Origin: Brevibacterium yomogidense
Lineage (GTDB): Bacteria > Actinomycetota > Actinomycetes > Actinomycetales > Brevibacteriaceae
Assembly (NCBI RefSeq): GCF_900163715.1
Contig: NZ_FWFF01000013.1
Location: 89,763-153,762, forward strand
Reading direction: 5' to 3'
Length of the DNA stretch: 64,000 nt
Part shown: positions 7,019 through 17,200 of the stretch, one piece after another
Numbering within the stretch: the stretch's first letter is position 1
How the letters are laid out: every line of letters begins with the position of its first letter
Made by a program: the position numbers and the translations under genes
The notes under the pieces: generated by a model
The model's input: the letters and a program-made list of their open reading frames with translations, nothing else
Told to the model about the DNA's origin: nothing
The model's database searches: none

Positions 7019-10000
7019 GTGACCCACCTCCCCCACGAGTCTCCGACGGAGATGCACTCGCCGCAGTTCCCCGCCGGCGATCGGGCGCCTTCTGCCCGCA
7101 CACTCATCGATCTGATCATGGAGACCGCTGCCGCGCACCCGGACTCGCCCGCCATCGACGACGGGACGACGGTGCTGCGGTACCGGGAGCTGCTCGAGAC
7201 GATGCGGGACCGCGCACTCGCCCTGGCAGATGCCGGGGTGGGGCCGGGCGACACAGTGGGCGTGCGCGTCACGTCCGGGACGACGGACCTCTACACGGCC
7301 ATCCTCGGCATCCTCATGGTCGGCGGCGCCTATGTCCCCGTCGACGTGGACGATCCGGATGAGAGAGCGCGCACCGTCTTCTCCGAGGCGGAGTGCGCCG
7401 CTGTGGTCACCGACGGGTTCACGATCGACGTCCGGCACCGCCGCACTCCGGACCAGGTCCCCCCGCTCAGAGCACCGGAGCCGTCCGATGACTGCTGGGT
7501 GATCTTCACCTCGGGCTCCACCGGCACTCCGAAGGGCGTCGCAGTCTCGCATCGCTCCGCAGCGGCCTTCGTCGACGCCGAGGCGAGGATCTTCTGCAGC
7601 GCGGAGCCGCTGCGGCCCGGCGACCGCGTGCTCGCCGGCCTGTCCGTGGCGTTCGACGCGAGCTGTGAGGAGATGTGGCTCGCGTGGAGATCCGGTGCCT
7701 GCCTGGTGCCCGCACCCCGGTCACTCGTGAAATCGGGCATGGATCTGGGCCCGTGGCTCGCGAACCGCGGCATCACGGTCGTGTCCACCGTGCCGACCCT
7801 CGCATCGCTGTGGCCCGCGGAGACCCTCGCGAACGTCCGACTGCTGATCTTCGGCGGGGAAGCGTGCCCTCCTGAACTGGCTGCCCGGCTCTCCGACGAG
7901 GATCGCGAGGTCTGGAACACCTACGGCCCGACCGAGGCCACGGTCGTCACCTGCGCGGCTCCACTCGATGGATCGGACCCCGTGCGCATCGGACTGCCGC
8001 TGGACGGATGGGACATGGCGATCGTCGACCCGGCGACCGGCGTCCCGGTCGCCGACGGGGCCACCGGCGAGCTGATCATCGGCGGCGTCGGCCTGGCCCG
8101 CTACCTCGACCCCGCCAAGGACGCGGAGAAGTACGCGCCCATGCCCACTCTCGGGTGGGAGCGCGCATACCGCTCCGGGGACCTCGTCGTCATGGACCCG
8201 GAGGGCCTCATCTTCGTGGGCCGCGCAGACGAGCAGGTGAAGCTGGGCGGCCGCCGCATCGAACTGGGAGAGATCGACGCCTCACTCCAAGCGCTGCCCG
8301 GAGTGGCCGGCGGCGCCGCCGCTGTGAAGGACACGCCCGCCGGCATGCAGCTGCTCATCGGGTACCTCGCCCCGGAGATACCCGGCGACGATCGGCGGGA
8401 GGACTGGACCGCACTGCTGCGGCAGGAGCTGCCCCCGGCACTGGTGCCCCGGCTGGTCCTCGTCGACGACCTGCCCACGAAGACCTCCGGCAAGGTCGAC
8501 CGCAATGCACTGCCGTGGCCCCTGCCCGGTGAAGAGCCCGCAGACGGCGACCGCGACGAACTGCCCGAGTCCACGCGCTGGTTCGCGGACCAGTGGGAGG
8601 CGGTGCTGGGCACCGTGCCCACCCTCGACTCCGACTTCTTCGACTCCGGCGGCGGGTCACTCGCAGCCGCCCAGCTGGTCTCCCGCCTGCGCACGCGCCA
8701 CGCCGGTGTGACGGTCGGCGACGTGTACTCCGTGCCCCGCTTCGGTGCGCTCGTCGACGTCGCCTCAGAGACCGACGATGCGGCGCCCGCGCGCGCTCGC
8801 CGGACGATCACGCGCACGCGGTACTCGATGCAGGCGCTCCAGACCCTGCTCGGCATCCCCGTCCACGTGCTCGCCGCGATGAAGTGGGCTGTGCTCGCGC
8901 TGGTCATCGTGAATCTCGCGGGTCTGGCGGGGATGGAGGTCCCGACGGTGAGCTGGTGGCTCATCGTTGCGCTCTTCGGCGTGTTCGTCACCCCGTGGGG
9001 CCGCATGCTCATCTCCGCGGGGGCAGCACGAGCGCTGCTGCGCGGAGTCTCACCTGGCACGTACCCGCGCTCCGGCTCCGTGCACCTGCGCCTGTGGCTC
9101 GCGGAGCACGTGGCGGACCTCGCCTCAGCCGTCTCCGTCGCCTCGGCGCCGTGGGTCACCTGGTACGGCCGGCTGCTCGGAAATCGGATCGGCCCGAACG
9201 TCGACCTGCACTCGATCCCGCCCGTCACCGGGATGCTCACACTCGCCGAGGGCGCCTCCATCGAGCCGGAGGTCGACTTCAAGGGCTGGTGGGTCGACGG
9301 CGACGTCGTCCACATCGGCCCGATCCGAGTGGGCGAGTACGCGGTCGTCGGCGCCCGTTTGACGCTGCTGCCCGGCTCGCGGGTGGGAGCAGGAGCCGTC
9401 GTCGAGCCCGGATCCGCTGTGAACGGGAAGCTGCGCCGGGGGCAGGTGTACTCCGGTTCGCCTGCCATGCGGGTCCGCAAGGCTCAGATCGACTTCCCCG
9501 AATCGCCTCCTCGCCGTCGGCGCACCCCCTTCCTGCTCTATGCGATCGGCTCCGTCCTCCATGCCGCCATCCCCCTGCTCGCCGCCGTCCCCGGTCTGGC
9601 TCTCATGTTCGCCGTGTCCGGTCCCGAGGCCGCGGTCACGCCCCTCGTCCTCCTCGCCTGGTCCCCCGTGCTCGGCCTCACCTGGTTCGCCACCACGGCG
9701 CTGCTGATCGTGCTGGCGGTGCGCGCACTGGCGATCGGGATGAAGGAGGACGTCGTCCCGGTGAGGTCCTTCGCGGGCTACCGCGTGTGGGCGACGGAGC
9801 GGATCATGGACATGGCTCGCGACCTCCTCTTCCCCCTCTACGCAGGGCTCCTCACCCCGGTGTGGCTGCGGCTGCTGGGCGCGAAGGTGGGACGAGACGT
9901 CGAGGTGTCGACCGTGCTCCTGGTGCCGTCGATGACCACGATCGCGGACGGCGCGTTCCTCGCGGACGACACGATGGTCGCGAGCTACGAGCTGGGCAAC

Positions 10001-10951
10001 GGCTGGATGAGGGTCGGACGGGCGAAGGTGGGCAAGCGCGCCTTCCTCGGCAATTCCGGTATGGCTGCGGCCGGTCGACGTGTTCCGAAGAACGCACTCG
10101 TCGCCGTGCTGTCCGCTGCACCCACCAAGGCCAAGAAGGGCTCGAGCTGGATCGGCTCCCCACCCGTCGAGCTCCGTCGCTCGGAGGTCGCGGCCGACTC
10201 CGCGCTCACGTACAAGCCGTCGGCCCGCCTGCGTCGCCTCCGGGGGATGTGGGAGACGCTGCGCCTGCTGTCGGTCATCGCCGGGGCGCTCGTCGTCACG
10301 GGCGTCATCGGCGCTCTCATCGGACTCCACTCGGCACTCGCGCAGACCCTCTCGAACACCGCCGCCGCGGTCGTCATGCTCCTCCTGTCCGGTGTCGTCA
10401 TGATGCTCGCCGGGGCGGTCGCCGCGGGCATCGCAGTCGCTGCGAAGTGGATCTGCGTGGGACGCATCCGCCGATCAGAGCATCCCCTCTGGTCATCGTT
10501 CATCTGGCGCAGCGAGCTCGCGGACACGTTCGTCGAGCTCGTCGCCGCACCCTGGTTCGCGCGCACGGCGGTCGGCACACCCGCGCTCGTCTGGTACCTG
10601 CGCGCGCTGGGCGCGAGGATCGGGCACGGCGTGTGGTGCGAGACGTACTGGCTGCCGGAGGCCGATCTCGTCTCCCTGGGAGACAACTCCACCGTCAACC
10701 GGGGCTGCGTCGTCCAGACCCACCTCTTCCACGACCGCGTCATGAGCCTCGACACCGTCACGCTCGACCCGGGCGCCACGCTCGGCCCGAACAGCGTCAT
10801 CCTGCCGGCCGCAACCATCGGAGACGCGGCCACCGTCGGACCCGCGAGCCTCGTGATGCGCGGTGAGTTCGTCCCGGCGAATGCGTACTTCATGGGCAAT
10901 CCGGTCGTACCCTGGATCGATGCGCCCACCATCCCCTCCGAGGAGGACTGA
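7019..10951 (+). CDS. Pls-like single-module NRPS (candidate non-alpha poly-amino-acid synthetase)
   Basis: A 1310-residue membrane synthetase with the layout of epsilon-poly-L-lysine synthetase. Residues 20-495 are an adenylation domain (FTSGSTGTPKG at 163-173, NTYGPTE, YRSGDL, K492). Residues 510-585 are a carrier domain with phosphopantetheine serine S547 in FFDSGGGSL. Then follow about six membrane helices (pairs near 617-670, 837-907 and 1080-1147) alternating with three tandem soluble domains with hexapeptide-like character (about 695-820, 920-1040, 1160-1295). No condensation or thioesterase domain is seen. Aligning by hand to GrsA gives specificity residues D213 A214 E217 S256 I277 G279 T301 V309 V310 K492, close to the Lys code. 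GTG start with AGGAG 10 nt upstream. The matching family is TIGR02353-type. Product identity is inference. Confidence 0.88.
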   Translation: MTHLPHESPTEMHSPQFPAGDRAPSARTLIDLIMETAAAHPDSPAIDDGTTVLRYRELLETMRDRALALADAGVGPGDTVGVRVTSGTTDLYTAILGILMVGGAYVPVDVDDPDERARTVFSEAECAAVVTDGFTIDVRHRRTPDQVPPLRAPEPSDDCWVIFTSGSTGTPKGVAVSHRSAAAFVDAEARIFCSAEPLRPGDRVLAGLSVAFDASCEEMWLAWRSGACLVPAPRSLVKSGMDLGPWLANRGITVVSTVPTLASLWPAETLANVRLLIFGGEACPPELAARLSDEDREVWNTYGPTEATVVTCAAPLDGSDPVRIGLPLDGWDMAIVDPATGVPVADGATGELIIGGVGLARYLDPAKDAEKYAPMPTLGWERAYRSGDLVVMDPEGLIFVGRADEQVKLGGRRIELGEIDASLQALPGVAGGAAAVKDTPAGMQLLIGYLAPEIPGDDRREDWTALLRQELPPALVPRLVLVDDLPTKTSGKVDRNALPWPLPGEEPADGDRDELPESTRWFADQWEAVLGTVPTLDSDFFDSGGGSLAAAQLVSRLRTRHAGVTVGDVYSVPRFGALVDVASETDDAAPARARRTITRTRYSMQALQTLLGIPVHVLAAMKWAVLALVIVNLAGLAGMEVPTVSWWLIVALFGVFVTPWGRMLISAGAARALLRGVSPGTYPRSGSVHLRLWLAEHVADLASAVSVASAPWVTWYGRLLGNRIGPNVDLHSIPPVTGMLTLAEGASIEPEVDFKGWWVDGDVVHIGPIRVGEYAVVGARLTLLPGSRVGAGAVVEPGSAVNGKLRRGQVYSGSPAMRVRKAQIDFPESPPRRRRTPFLLYAIGSVLHAAIPLLAAVPGLALMFAVSGPEAAVTPLVLLAWSPVLGLTWFATTALLIVLAVRALAIGMKEDVVPVRSFAGYRVWATERIMDMARDLLFPLYAGLLTPVWLRLLGAKVGRDVEVSTVLLVPSMTTIADGAFLADDTMVASYELGNGWMRVGRAKVGKRAFLGNSGMAAAGRRVPKNALVAVLSAAPTKAKKGSSWIGSPPVELRRSEVAADSALTYKPSARLRRLRGMWETLRLLSVIAGALVVTGVIGALIGLHSALAQTLSNTAAAVVMLLLSGVVMMLAGAVAAGIAVAAKWICVGRIRRSEHPLWSSFIWRSELADTFVELVAAPWFARTAVGTPALVWYLRALGARIGHGVWCETYWLPEADLVSLGDNSTVNRGCVVQTHLFHDRVMSLDTVTLDPGATLGPNSVILPAATIGDAATVGPASLVMRGEFVPANAYFMGNPVVPWIDAPTIPSEED

Positions 10952-10956
10952 CGTCC

Positions 10957-12276
10957 GTGCTTGATGACTACACCCCCGATTCGGGACATGAGGACTACAC
11001 CGTCGAGCACTACGACCTCGACCTCGATTACCGACTGGGCCCCAATCGCCTCGATGGGACGGCCCGCCTGAGCGTCCGCGTACTCGCCGACGCCGCGTCG
11101 CTGAGGGTCGACCTCGTGGGACTCGGGGTCGACCGCGTCCGCGTCGACGGGCAGCGGGCGCGCTTCCGGCAGCGTCAGCGCCACGTCGACGTCACCCTGC
11201 CCGCGAAGAGGGGACCCGGCGACGAGCTCGTCCTGGAGATCCGCTATTCCGGCACTCCGGAGCCCGTGATGGGGACGTGGGGAGACGTCGGCTGGGAGGA
11301 GCTGGAGGACGGCTCGCTGGTCGCGGGCCAGCCCAACGGCTCGGCCACCTGGTACCCGGTCAACGACCACCCGGCCCACAAGGCGACGTACCGCATCAGC
11401 GTCCTCACCGACGCGGACTACTCCGTCATCGCCAACGGGCGGCTGACGGGGAAGAGCAGAGCCTCCCGCGGCACCCGCTGGGAGTGGACCTCGGACACGC
11501 CGCTGGCCCCCTACCTCGCGAGCGTCCAGATCGGCCGCTACCGCATCGACGACCTGCCCGGTGACGAGGGTGACGGGACAGTTCCGCAGTGGCTGGCCGC
11601 CCCCCGCCTCACCTGGCATGCAGCGGCCCTCGTCCTGAAGAAGCAGCGGCGGATGCTCGACGTCTTCGAGGACTGGTTCGGGCCCTACCCGTTCGACTCC
11701 TACGGCGTCGTCGTCACGCACGAGGCTCTCGAGATCCCCCTCGAGTCCCAGCCGTTCTCCATCCTGGGCGCCAACCACCTGCTGCCCACCTGGGAGGCGG
11801 AGAGGCTGGTCGCCCACGAGCTGTCGCACCAGTGGTTCGGCAATTCCGTGTCGATCCGCCGCTGGCGCGACCTCTGGCTGAATGAGGGGTTCGCCTGCTA
11901 CGCGGAGTGGATCTGGTCGGACGCCAAGGACAGGCGATCGATCGCAGACTGCGCTGACGAGGTCCACGCGGAGCACGTCGACCTCCCGCAGGACATCCGC
12001 GTGGGCGATCCGGGCGGACCGGACATGTTCGACGATCGCGTGTACAAGCGCGGTGCGCTCACGCTCGAGGCTCTGCGGCGCACGGTCGGGGACGCGGACT
12101 TCCGGCGGATCGTCCAGGAGTGGTGCGCCCGGAACCGGCACGGCCACGGGGACGCGGAGACCTTCTTCGCTCTCGTCGCAGAGATCGCGGACATCGATGC
12201 GCACTCCCTGCTCGATCCGTGGCTCACGCAGGAGCGGCTCCCGGACCTGCCAGCGCGCGCAGGGCTGAACGCATGA
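10957..12276 (+). CDS. M1 family zinc metallopeptidase
   Basis: A 439-residue gluzincin with the zinc site H287-E-L-S-H291 and third ligand E310 in WLNEGFACYAEW, the HEXXH-x18-E pattern of M1 aminopeptidases. The exopeptidase GAMEN segment is altered to PLESQ. No signal peptide is visible, so it is probably cytoplasmic. It has the N-terminal beta domain and catalytic domain but not the large C-terminal helical domain of PepN. The GTG start lies 5 nt after the synthetase stop, with GGAGG upstream, so the two genes form an operon. In streptomycetes, polylysine-degrading enzymes are M1-type zinc peptidases; a polymer-trimming or self-protection role here is inferred from that. Confidence 0.9.
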   Translation: MLDDYTPDSGHEDYTVEHYDLDLDYRLGPNRLDGTARLSVRVLADAASLRVDLVGLGVDRVRVDGQRARFRQRQRHVDVTLPAKRGPGDELVLEIRYSGTPEPVMGTWGDVGWEELEDGSLVAGQPNGSATWYPVNDHPAHKATYRISVLTDADYSVIANGRLTGKSRASRGTRWEWTSDTPLAPYLASVQIGRYRIDDLPGDEGDGTVPQWLAAPRLTWHAAALVLKKQRRMLDVFEDWFGPYPFDSYGVVVTHEALEIPLESQPFSILGANHLLPTWEAERLVAHELSHQWFGNSVSIRRWRDLWLNEGFACYAEWIWSDAKDRRSIADCADEVHAEHVDLPQDIRVGDPGGPDMFDDRVYKRGALTLEALRRTVGDADFRRIVQEWCARNRHGHGDAETFFALVAEIADIDAHSLLDPWLTQERLPDLPARAGLNA

Positions 12277-12331
12277 GCGGACTCGTCCGGTTCGCGTGAG
12301 ACGACCCGGGCGCGCCGCCTGAGCAGACCCC

Positions 12332-12820
12332 TCAGATGCTGCGCAGCAGGATGTCCGCACCGCCTTCGCGCCCGGCGATGACGAAGCCGTTCTCCGCGAA
12401 GAACTCCCCCGCCGTATTCAGCTCATGCACGGCGAGGCTCACGGATCCGCGCCCGGACAGGCGCAGCAGGTCCAGGACGGCGCGTACGAGGTGCGTGCCG
12501 TAGCCGTGGCCCTGCGCTGCCGGGTCGACCGCGATGCGGAGTTCGGGGATCTGGTCCCCGGCCCACCCCAGGCCGCGCCAGCCGTCGTGCGGCAGTCGGA
12601 CCCACGCGGCGCCCACCGCCTGCTCGTCGTCGTCGAGGATGACGACGCCGGTGTCCCCCGGTCGCCCCCAGCCGTCCAGGTATCCGGCCAGCACGTCGTC
12701 CGCGGCGATCTGCGCATCGGACAGCGGAGGGGAATCGATCGACCAGTTGACGGTCTGCGCGAGGAAGGGGCGGAGCATGCCCTCCGCGCTCGCATCATCG
12801 GGAACGGGTACTAGCTTCAT
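12332..12820 (-). CDS. GNAT family N-acetyltransferase
   Basis: A 162-residue acetyltransferase. The acetyl-CoA binding motif A is LRIAVDPAAQGHGYGTHLVR with the Q/R-x-x-G-x-G/A pattern, and the C-terminal NTAGEFFAENGFV matches motif B. The substrate is unknown. The start is ambiguous between ATG 12820 and an upstream GTG at 12841; the ATG was chosen because it opens directly into the predicted fold. It converges on the M1 peptidase gene and lies about 50 nt after the MATE gene. A link to the polymer cluster is possible but unsupported. Confidence 0.85.
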   Translation of the reverse strand: MKLVPVPDDASAEGMLRPFLAQTVNWSIDSPPLSDAQIAADDVLAGYLDGWGRPGDTGVVILDDDEQAVGAAWVRLPHDGWRGLGWAGDQIPELRIAVDPAAQGHGYGTHLVRAVLDLLRLSGRGSVSLAVHELNTAGEFFAENGFVIAGREGGADILLRSI

Positions 12821-12871
12821 GACGACATTCTGTCCGATCACCGGCCGCAGTGCGAACCTCCGCGCGGATGC

Positions 12872-14188
12872 TCAGCGGATGCCGCGGGCAAGTGCCCGGT
12901 CGATCCATGCGCGTCCGCGGGCGCGCATGCCCAGCGTGACTCCGCGAGCGCCCAGGAACCCGAGGACGAAAGCGGCCCAGGCCGTGAGCGCGTGCGGCCA
13001 GAGTGCCATGGCGCCGTAGAGGATCACGGCGAACACCGCCAGGGACACGACCTGCGCGAGCGCGAGGTAGCGCGCGTCCTCTGCGCCCAGCAGCACGCCG
13101 TCCAGCACGAACACGACTCCGGCCAGGGGGAGGCTCACGGCGAACACGAGCAGCAGCGCGGTGATGAGCGACCGCACTGCCGGGTCTCCCGTGAACGCGG
13201 CGGGGATCCACGCGGCACCGGCAGCGATGAGGATCGCGCAGACGATGCCGAATCCCACGCCCCAGCGGACCAGTCGCGCTGTGATCCTCTGCACTCCGGG
13301 CACGTCCTGCGCGCCCAGCCGCAGAGCGATGAGAGCCTGGCCCGCGATCGCCAGCGCGTCGAGCGCGAGCGCCATCGCGAAGAACAGGGTCTGGACGACC
13401 TGGACAGCCGCCAGCTGCTGGGTGCCCAGCGCAGTGGCCTCGAAGACGAGGAGGATGAGTGCTGCGCGCAGGGCCGCACTCCGGACCACCAGCCACCCGG
13501 AGGTCCTGGCCGACGACCACACGCCCGTCCACTGGGGCAGCAGACTGGCCCCGTGCCGGGCGGCCGCGCGGAAGGCGATGACGAGGATGACGGCCGCCAT
13601 GCCCGCCTGGGCGATGACGCTGCCGATCGCGGACCCCGCGATCCCGAGGTCCAGCCCGTAGATGAGGATCGCGTTGAGGACGATGTTCGCTCCGAATCCG
13701 CCGCCGGCGACCCAGAGCGGAGTCGTCGTGTCCTGCAGTCCGCGCAGCAGGCCGGTGCCCGCGATGACGAGCAGCATGAACGGCAGGCCCCACCACGAGA
13801 TCGTCAGGTACGTGAGGGCGGCGGCCGCGACCTCGGGCCCGGGCCCGAACGCTCCGATCACCGGACCCACTAGCGGCAGCCCACCCAGCAGCAGGAGTGC
13901 GGAGATGACGACGGACAGCCACATCCCGTCGAATCCTGCGCTCACCGCCCCGCGGATATCGCCGCTGCCCATGCGCTTCGCGACGCGGGGCGTGGTGGCA
14001 TAGGCGAGGAAGATCATGAGCCCCAGCACCGTCTGCAGCACGGTCGATGCGATCGCGAGCCCGCCCAGGGCGGGTGCCCCCAGATGGCCGACCATCGCGG
14101 TGTCGGCGAGGAGGAAGAGGGGTTCGGCGATGAGGGCGCCCAGTGCGGGCACGGCCAGGCGGAGGATCTCGCGATCGACGGGTTTCAT
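12872..14188 (-). CDS. MATE family efflux transporter (DinF subgroup)
   Basis: A 438-residue integral membrane protein with about 12 hydrophobic helices in two related halves. The N-terminal PALGALIAEPLFLLADTAMV and VGHLGAPALGGLAIAS segments are typical of DinF-type multidrug and toxic compound extrusion proteins. These are cation-coupled antiporters; the substrate is unknown. The gene lies downstream of the acyl-CoA carboxylase on the same strand, with a 45-nt gap. DinF relatives often sit near DNA-damage genes, but none adjoins it here. Confidence 0.9.
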   Translation of the reverse strand: MKPVDREILRLAVPALGALIAEPLFLLADTAMVGHLGAPALGGLAIASTVLQTVLGLMIFLAYATTPRVAKRMGSGDIRGAVSAGFDGMWLSVVISALLLLGGLPLVGPVIGAFGPGPEVAAAALTYLTISWWGLPFMLLVIAGTGLLRGLQDTTTPLWVAGGGFGANIVLNAILIYGLDLGIAGSAIGSVIAQAGMAAVILVIAFRAAARHGASLLPQWTGVWSSARTSGWLVVRSAALRAALILLVFEATALGTQQLAAVQVVQTLFFAMALALDALAIAGQALIALRLGAQDVPGVQRITARLVRWGVGFGIVCAILIAAGAAWIPAAFTGDPAVRSLITALLLVFAVSLPLAGVVFVLDGVLLGAEDARYLALAQVVSLAVFAVILYGAMALWPHALTAWAAFVLGFLGARGVTLGMRARGRAWIDRALARGIR

Positions 14189-14233
14189 CAGGGATGATTC
14201 TAGATCGGGATGCTTCCCGGTCGGCGCGCGGTG

Positions 14234-17200
14234 TCAGCCGATCGTCTGCGCCCAGGCGCGGGTGTCCGCCGGGTCGATGACGTCGTCGACGTCGAAGACC
14301 ATCGCCGCGCTCAGCGCCCTGCCCTGCGCGTACAGCTGATCGACGAGCTCCGCCTCACGTGCGGCCCGGTCCCGCGCGTCGTCGATCGCGGCGAGCTCCT
14401 TCGCGTAGCCCAGGCGGACCGCTCCCTCCAGGCCCATCGGCCCGATCTCACCACTGGGCCACGCGACGGTGAAGTGCGGTACCGCGAACCCGCCGCCCAC
14501 CATCGCCATGGCGCCCAGACCGTAGCCCTTGCGGATCACGAACGCGCCCAGCGGCGTCCGCAGGCGCGCGCCCGCGACGAAGAGATCGCCGAACGCTCGC
14601 ACCCCCGGCTCGTGCTCGGCGTCGGGACCCACCATGAAGCCCGGGGTGTCGACGAACGACAGGACGGGCAGCCCGTGATCGTCCGCCAGCCGCAGGTGCT
14701 GCGTGAAGGAGCGGGCCGCATCGACGTCGATCGCGCCGCCCAGGTGGGAGTTGTCGTTGGCCAGGAACGCGAACGGCGCACCCGCGATGCGAAGGAAGCC
14801 GGTGATCGCACCGGGAGCGAAGCGGGGGCGTACCTCGACGAGGGAGTCCGCGTCCGCGACCGATTCGAGCACCGCCCGCATCGAGAAGGCGCGCAGCCGG
14901 TCCGCGGGGACAGCGCTGCGCGAGGAGTCGGCGGGCGGGGCGACGGTCTTCGCAGCGGGTGCCCTCCGCACGGACAGGTAGCCCAGCAGACGGCGCGCGG
15001 TCGCGACCGCGTCCGCCTCGTCACGGGCGACGAGGTCGAGCACTCCGGTCGCCTCGTGGACCTCGACGGGTCCGATGTCGTCGGGCCGGTGGCGGCCCAG
15101 TCCGCCGCCCTCGATCATCGCGGGTCCGCCCATGCCGATGTTCGCCTCCGGAGTCGCGATGATGAGGTCGCAGACACCGGCCAGCGCCGCATTGCCGGCG
15201 AAGCTCCGGCCGGAGACGACCGCCACGAGCGGTACCCGGCCCCGCAGCGCGGCCAGGGACCCGAAGGTGGGCACGCTCAGCCCCGCGGTGGGCGCGCGGT
15301 CCGTGTCGCCGGGACGTCCGCCTCCGCCCTCCGCGAAGAGGACGACCGGAGCGGACCTCCGCGCGGCGAGCTCCAGGAGCCGGTCCGTCTTCGCGTGGTT
15401 GCGCGTGCCCTGCGTGCCGGCGAGCACGGAGTAGTCGTAGCTCATGACGACGACCTCGTGGCCGTCGATCGTCGCGACTCCGCCGATCAGGCCGTCACCG
15501 GAGGTGCGGGCGATGAGGTCCTCGACGCTGCGCCTGCGCGTCTGGGCGGCGATGACGAGGGGACCGTACTCGACGAAGCTGCCGGGATCGACGAGGTCGG
15601 CGATGTTCTCCCGCGCCGTCCGCCTCCCGCGGGCCCGGATCCCCGCGAGCGCGTCCTCACGCTCCTCGTCGGCGACCGCTGCGTGCCGTTCCCGGACCTC
15701 GGCCACGTCGGGATGGGGTGCGGCCTCCTCCGCGGCGTCTGCCCCCGCGGCTGCGGCGCCCGTGACGACTGCGACCGGTGCCCCCTCGGCCACGTAGTCG
15801 CCCACCTCGACCAGGTGGCGCACGTGCGCCGACGGCGGGCCCGCGATCGGGTGGTGCATCTTCATCGCCTCGAGGAGTGCGTACTCCCCCGGCACGTCGC
15901 CGATCGCCACGACGGTGCCGGACACCGTCGCGCGCACCAGCGTCTGGTCGGGTCCCAGCTCGTGCTCCGCGAGGACCGCCGCCGAGGTCGTTCCCACCCC
16001 GCCGTCGCCGCCGGCGCGCGCGGACGGCGGGCTCGCGGTCGCGTCGCGTGCGCGGGCCTCGTCGTCGAGCTCCCGGGCGCGTTCCGCCAGGCGAGGGGCT
16101 GAGGTGTCGAACGACGTCGTCGTCTCGTGTCCCGGCTCCAGCTGCTCGCCGATAGCCCGCAGCAGACCCGCGTTCGTGTCGAGGCCCTCGATCCGCGTCT
16201 CCGCGAGCGCGCGGTCCGCTCCCCGGAGTGCGGTCTCAAGGCTGTCGCCGTGCACGATGATCTTCCCCAGAAGCGAATCGAACGCGCCCGTCACGGTGCT
16301 GCCCGCTTCGATCCACGTATCGACGCGCACGCCGGGACCAGTGGGCCAGGTGACCGCGGTCGTTCGCCCCACGCTGGGCACCGGGTCCCCGGCCGGAGAC
16401 ACCGTCTCCGCTGCGACGCGCAGCTGGACGGCGGTGCCGCGCGGGACCGGATCGCGGGGATGGGCAGGTTCTCTGCATGCGGCCACTGCGAGCTGGCAGG
16501 CGACGAGGTCGATCCCCGTGACTGCCTCCGTCACGGTGTGCTCCACCTGGATCCGCGGGTTCACCTCGAGGAGGACATGGGAGTCTCCCGTCACGAGGAA
16601 CTCGACGGTCGCCAGCGACTGATAGGACAGGGGCTCCACGAGCCGGAGCGCGTCCGCGTGGATGCGCGCGCGCAGGTCCTCGCCGAGTCCGGGCGCGGGT
16701 GCGATCTCCACGAGCTTCTGCCGCCGGCGCTGGATCGAGCAGTCGCGGTCGCCCAGCACGTGCACGCCCTCCGGTGTGCCGAGCACCTGCACCTCGATGT
16801 GCCGAGCGTCGACCACCAGGGCCTCTGCGAAGACACGGCCGTCCCCGAAGCCGGCCCGGGCCTCGGCGGCGCATGCTGTCAGCGCCTCCGGCAGCGCGTC
16901 CGCCTCGTGCACGATGCGGATGCCGCGGCCACCGCCCCCGGCGACGGCCTTGATCGCCACGCCCGCGGGGTGAGCGGCGAGGAGGGCGCGGACCTCCACG
17001 ACGGAGGGGTCGTCACCGGCGGCGCAGTCGCCGCCTGCCCCGGCCGGTGGGGGCGTTCCGGGAGCCGTGGGCTCCAGCAGTCCCGTCGCCGCGGGCACGG
17101 GGACGCCCACCGCGAGAGCGTGCGCGCGAGTGGCCGTCTTGTCCCCGAACAGCTCGAGCGCGTGCGGGTCCGGCCCCACCCAGGTGAGGCCGGCCTCCGC

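Noticed and set aside
12280..12331. Short palindrome CGGAC-TC-GTCCG between the M1 peptidase and GNAT genes as a terminator
   Set aside because: The stem is only 5 bp with a 2-nt centre, too weak to call.
9985..12360. A long minus-strand open frame opposite the synthetase and M1 peptidase
   Set aside because: No domain, no ribosome site, and the plus-strand genes have complete catalytic motifs.
12872..14188. MATE transporter as exporter of the putative polymer
   Set aside because: It is on the opposite strand, follows the carboxylase gene, and MATE proteins carry small cations; the synthetase itself is membrane-bound. No support beyond proximity.
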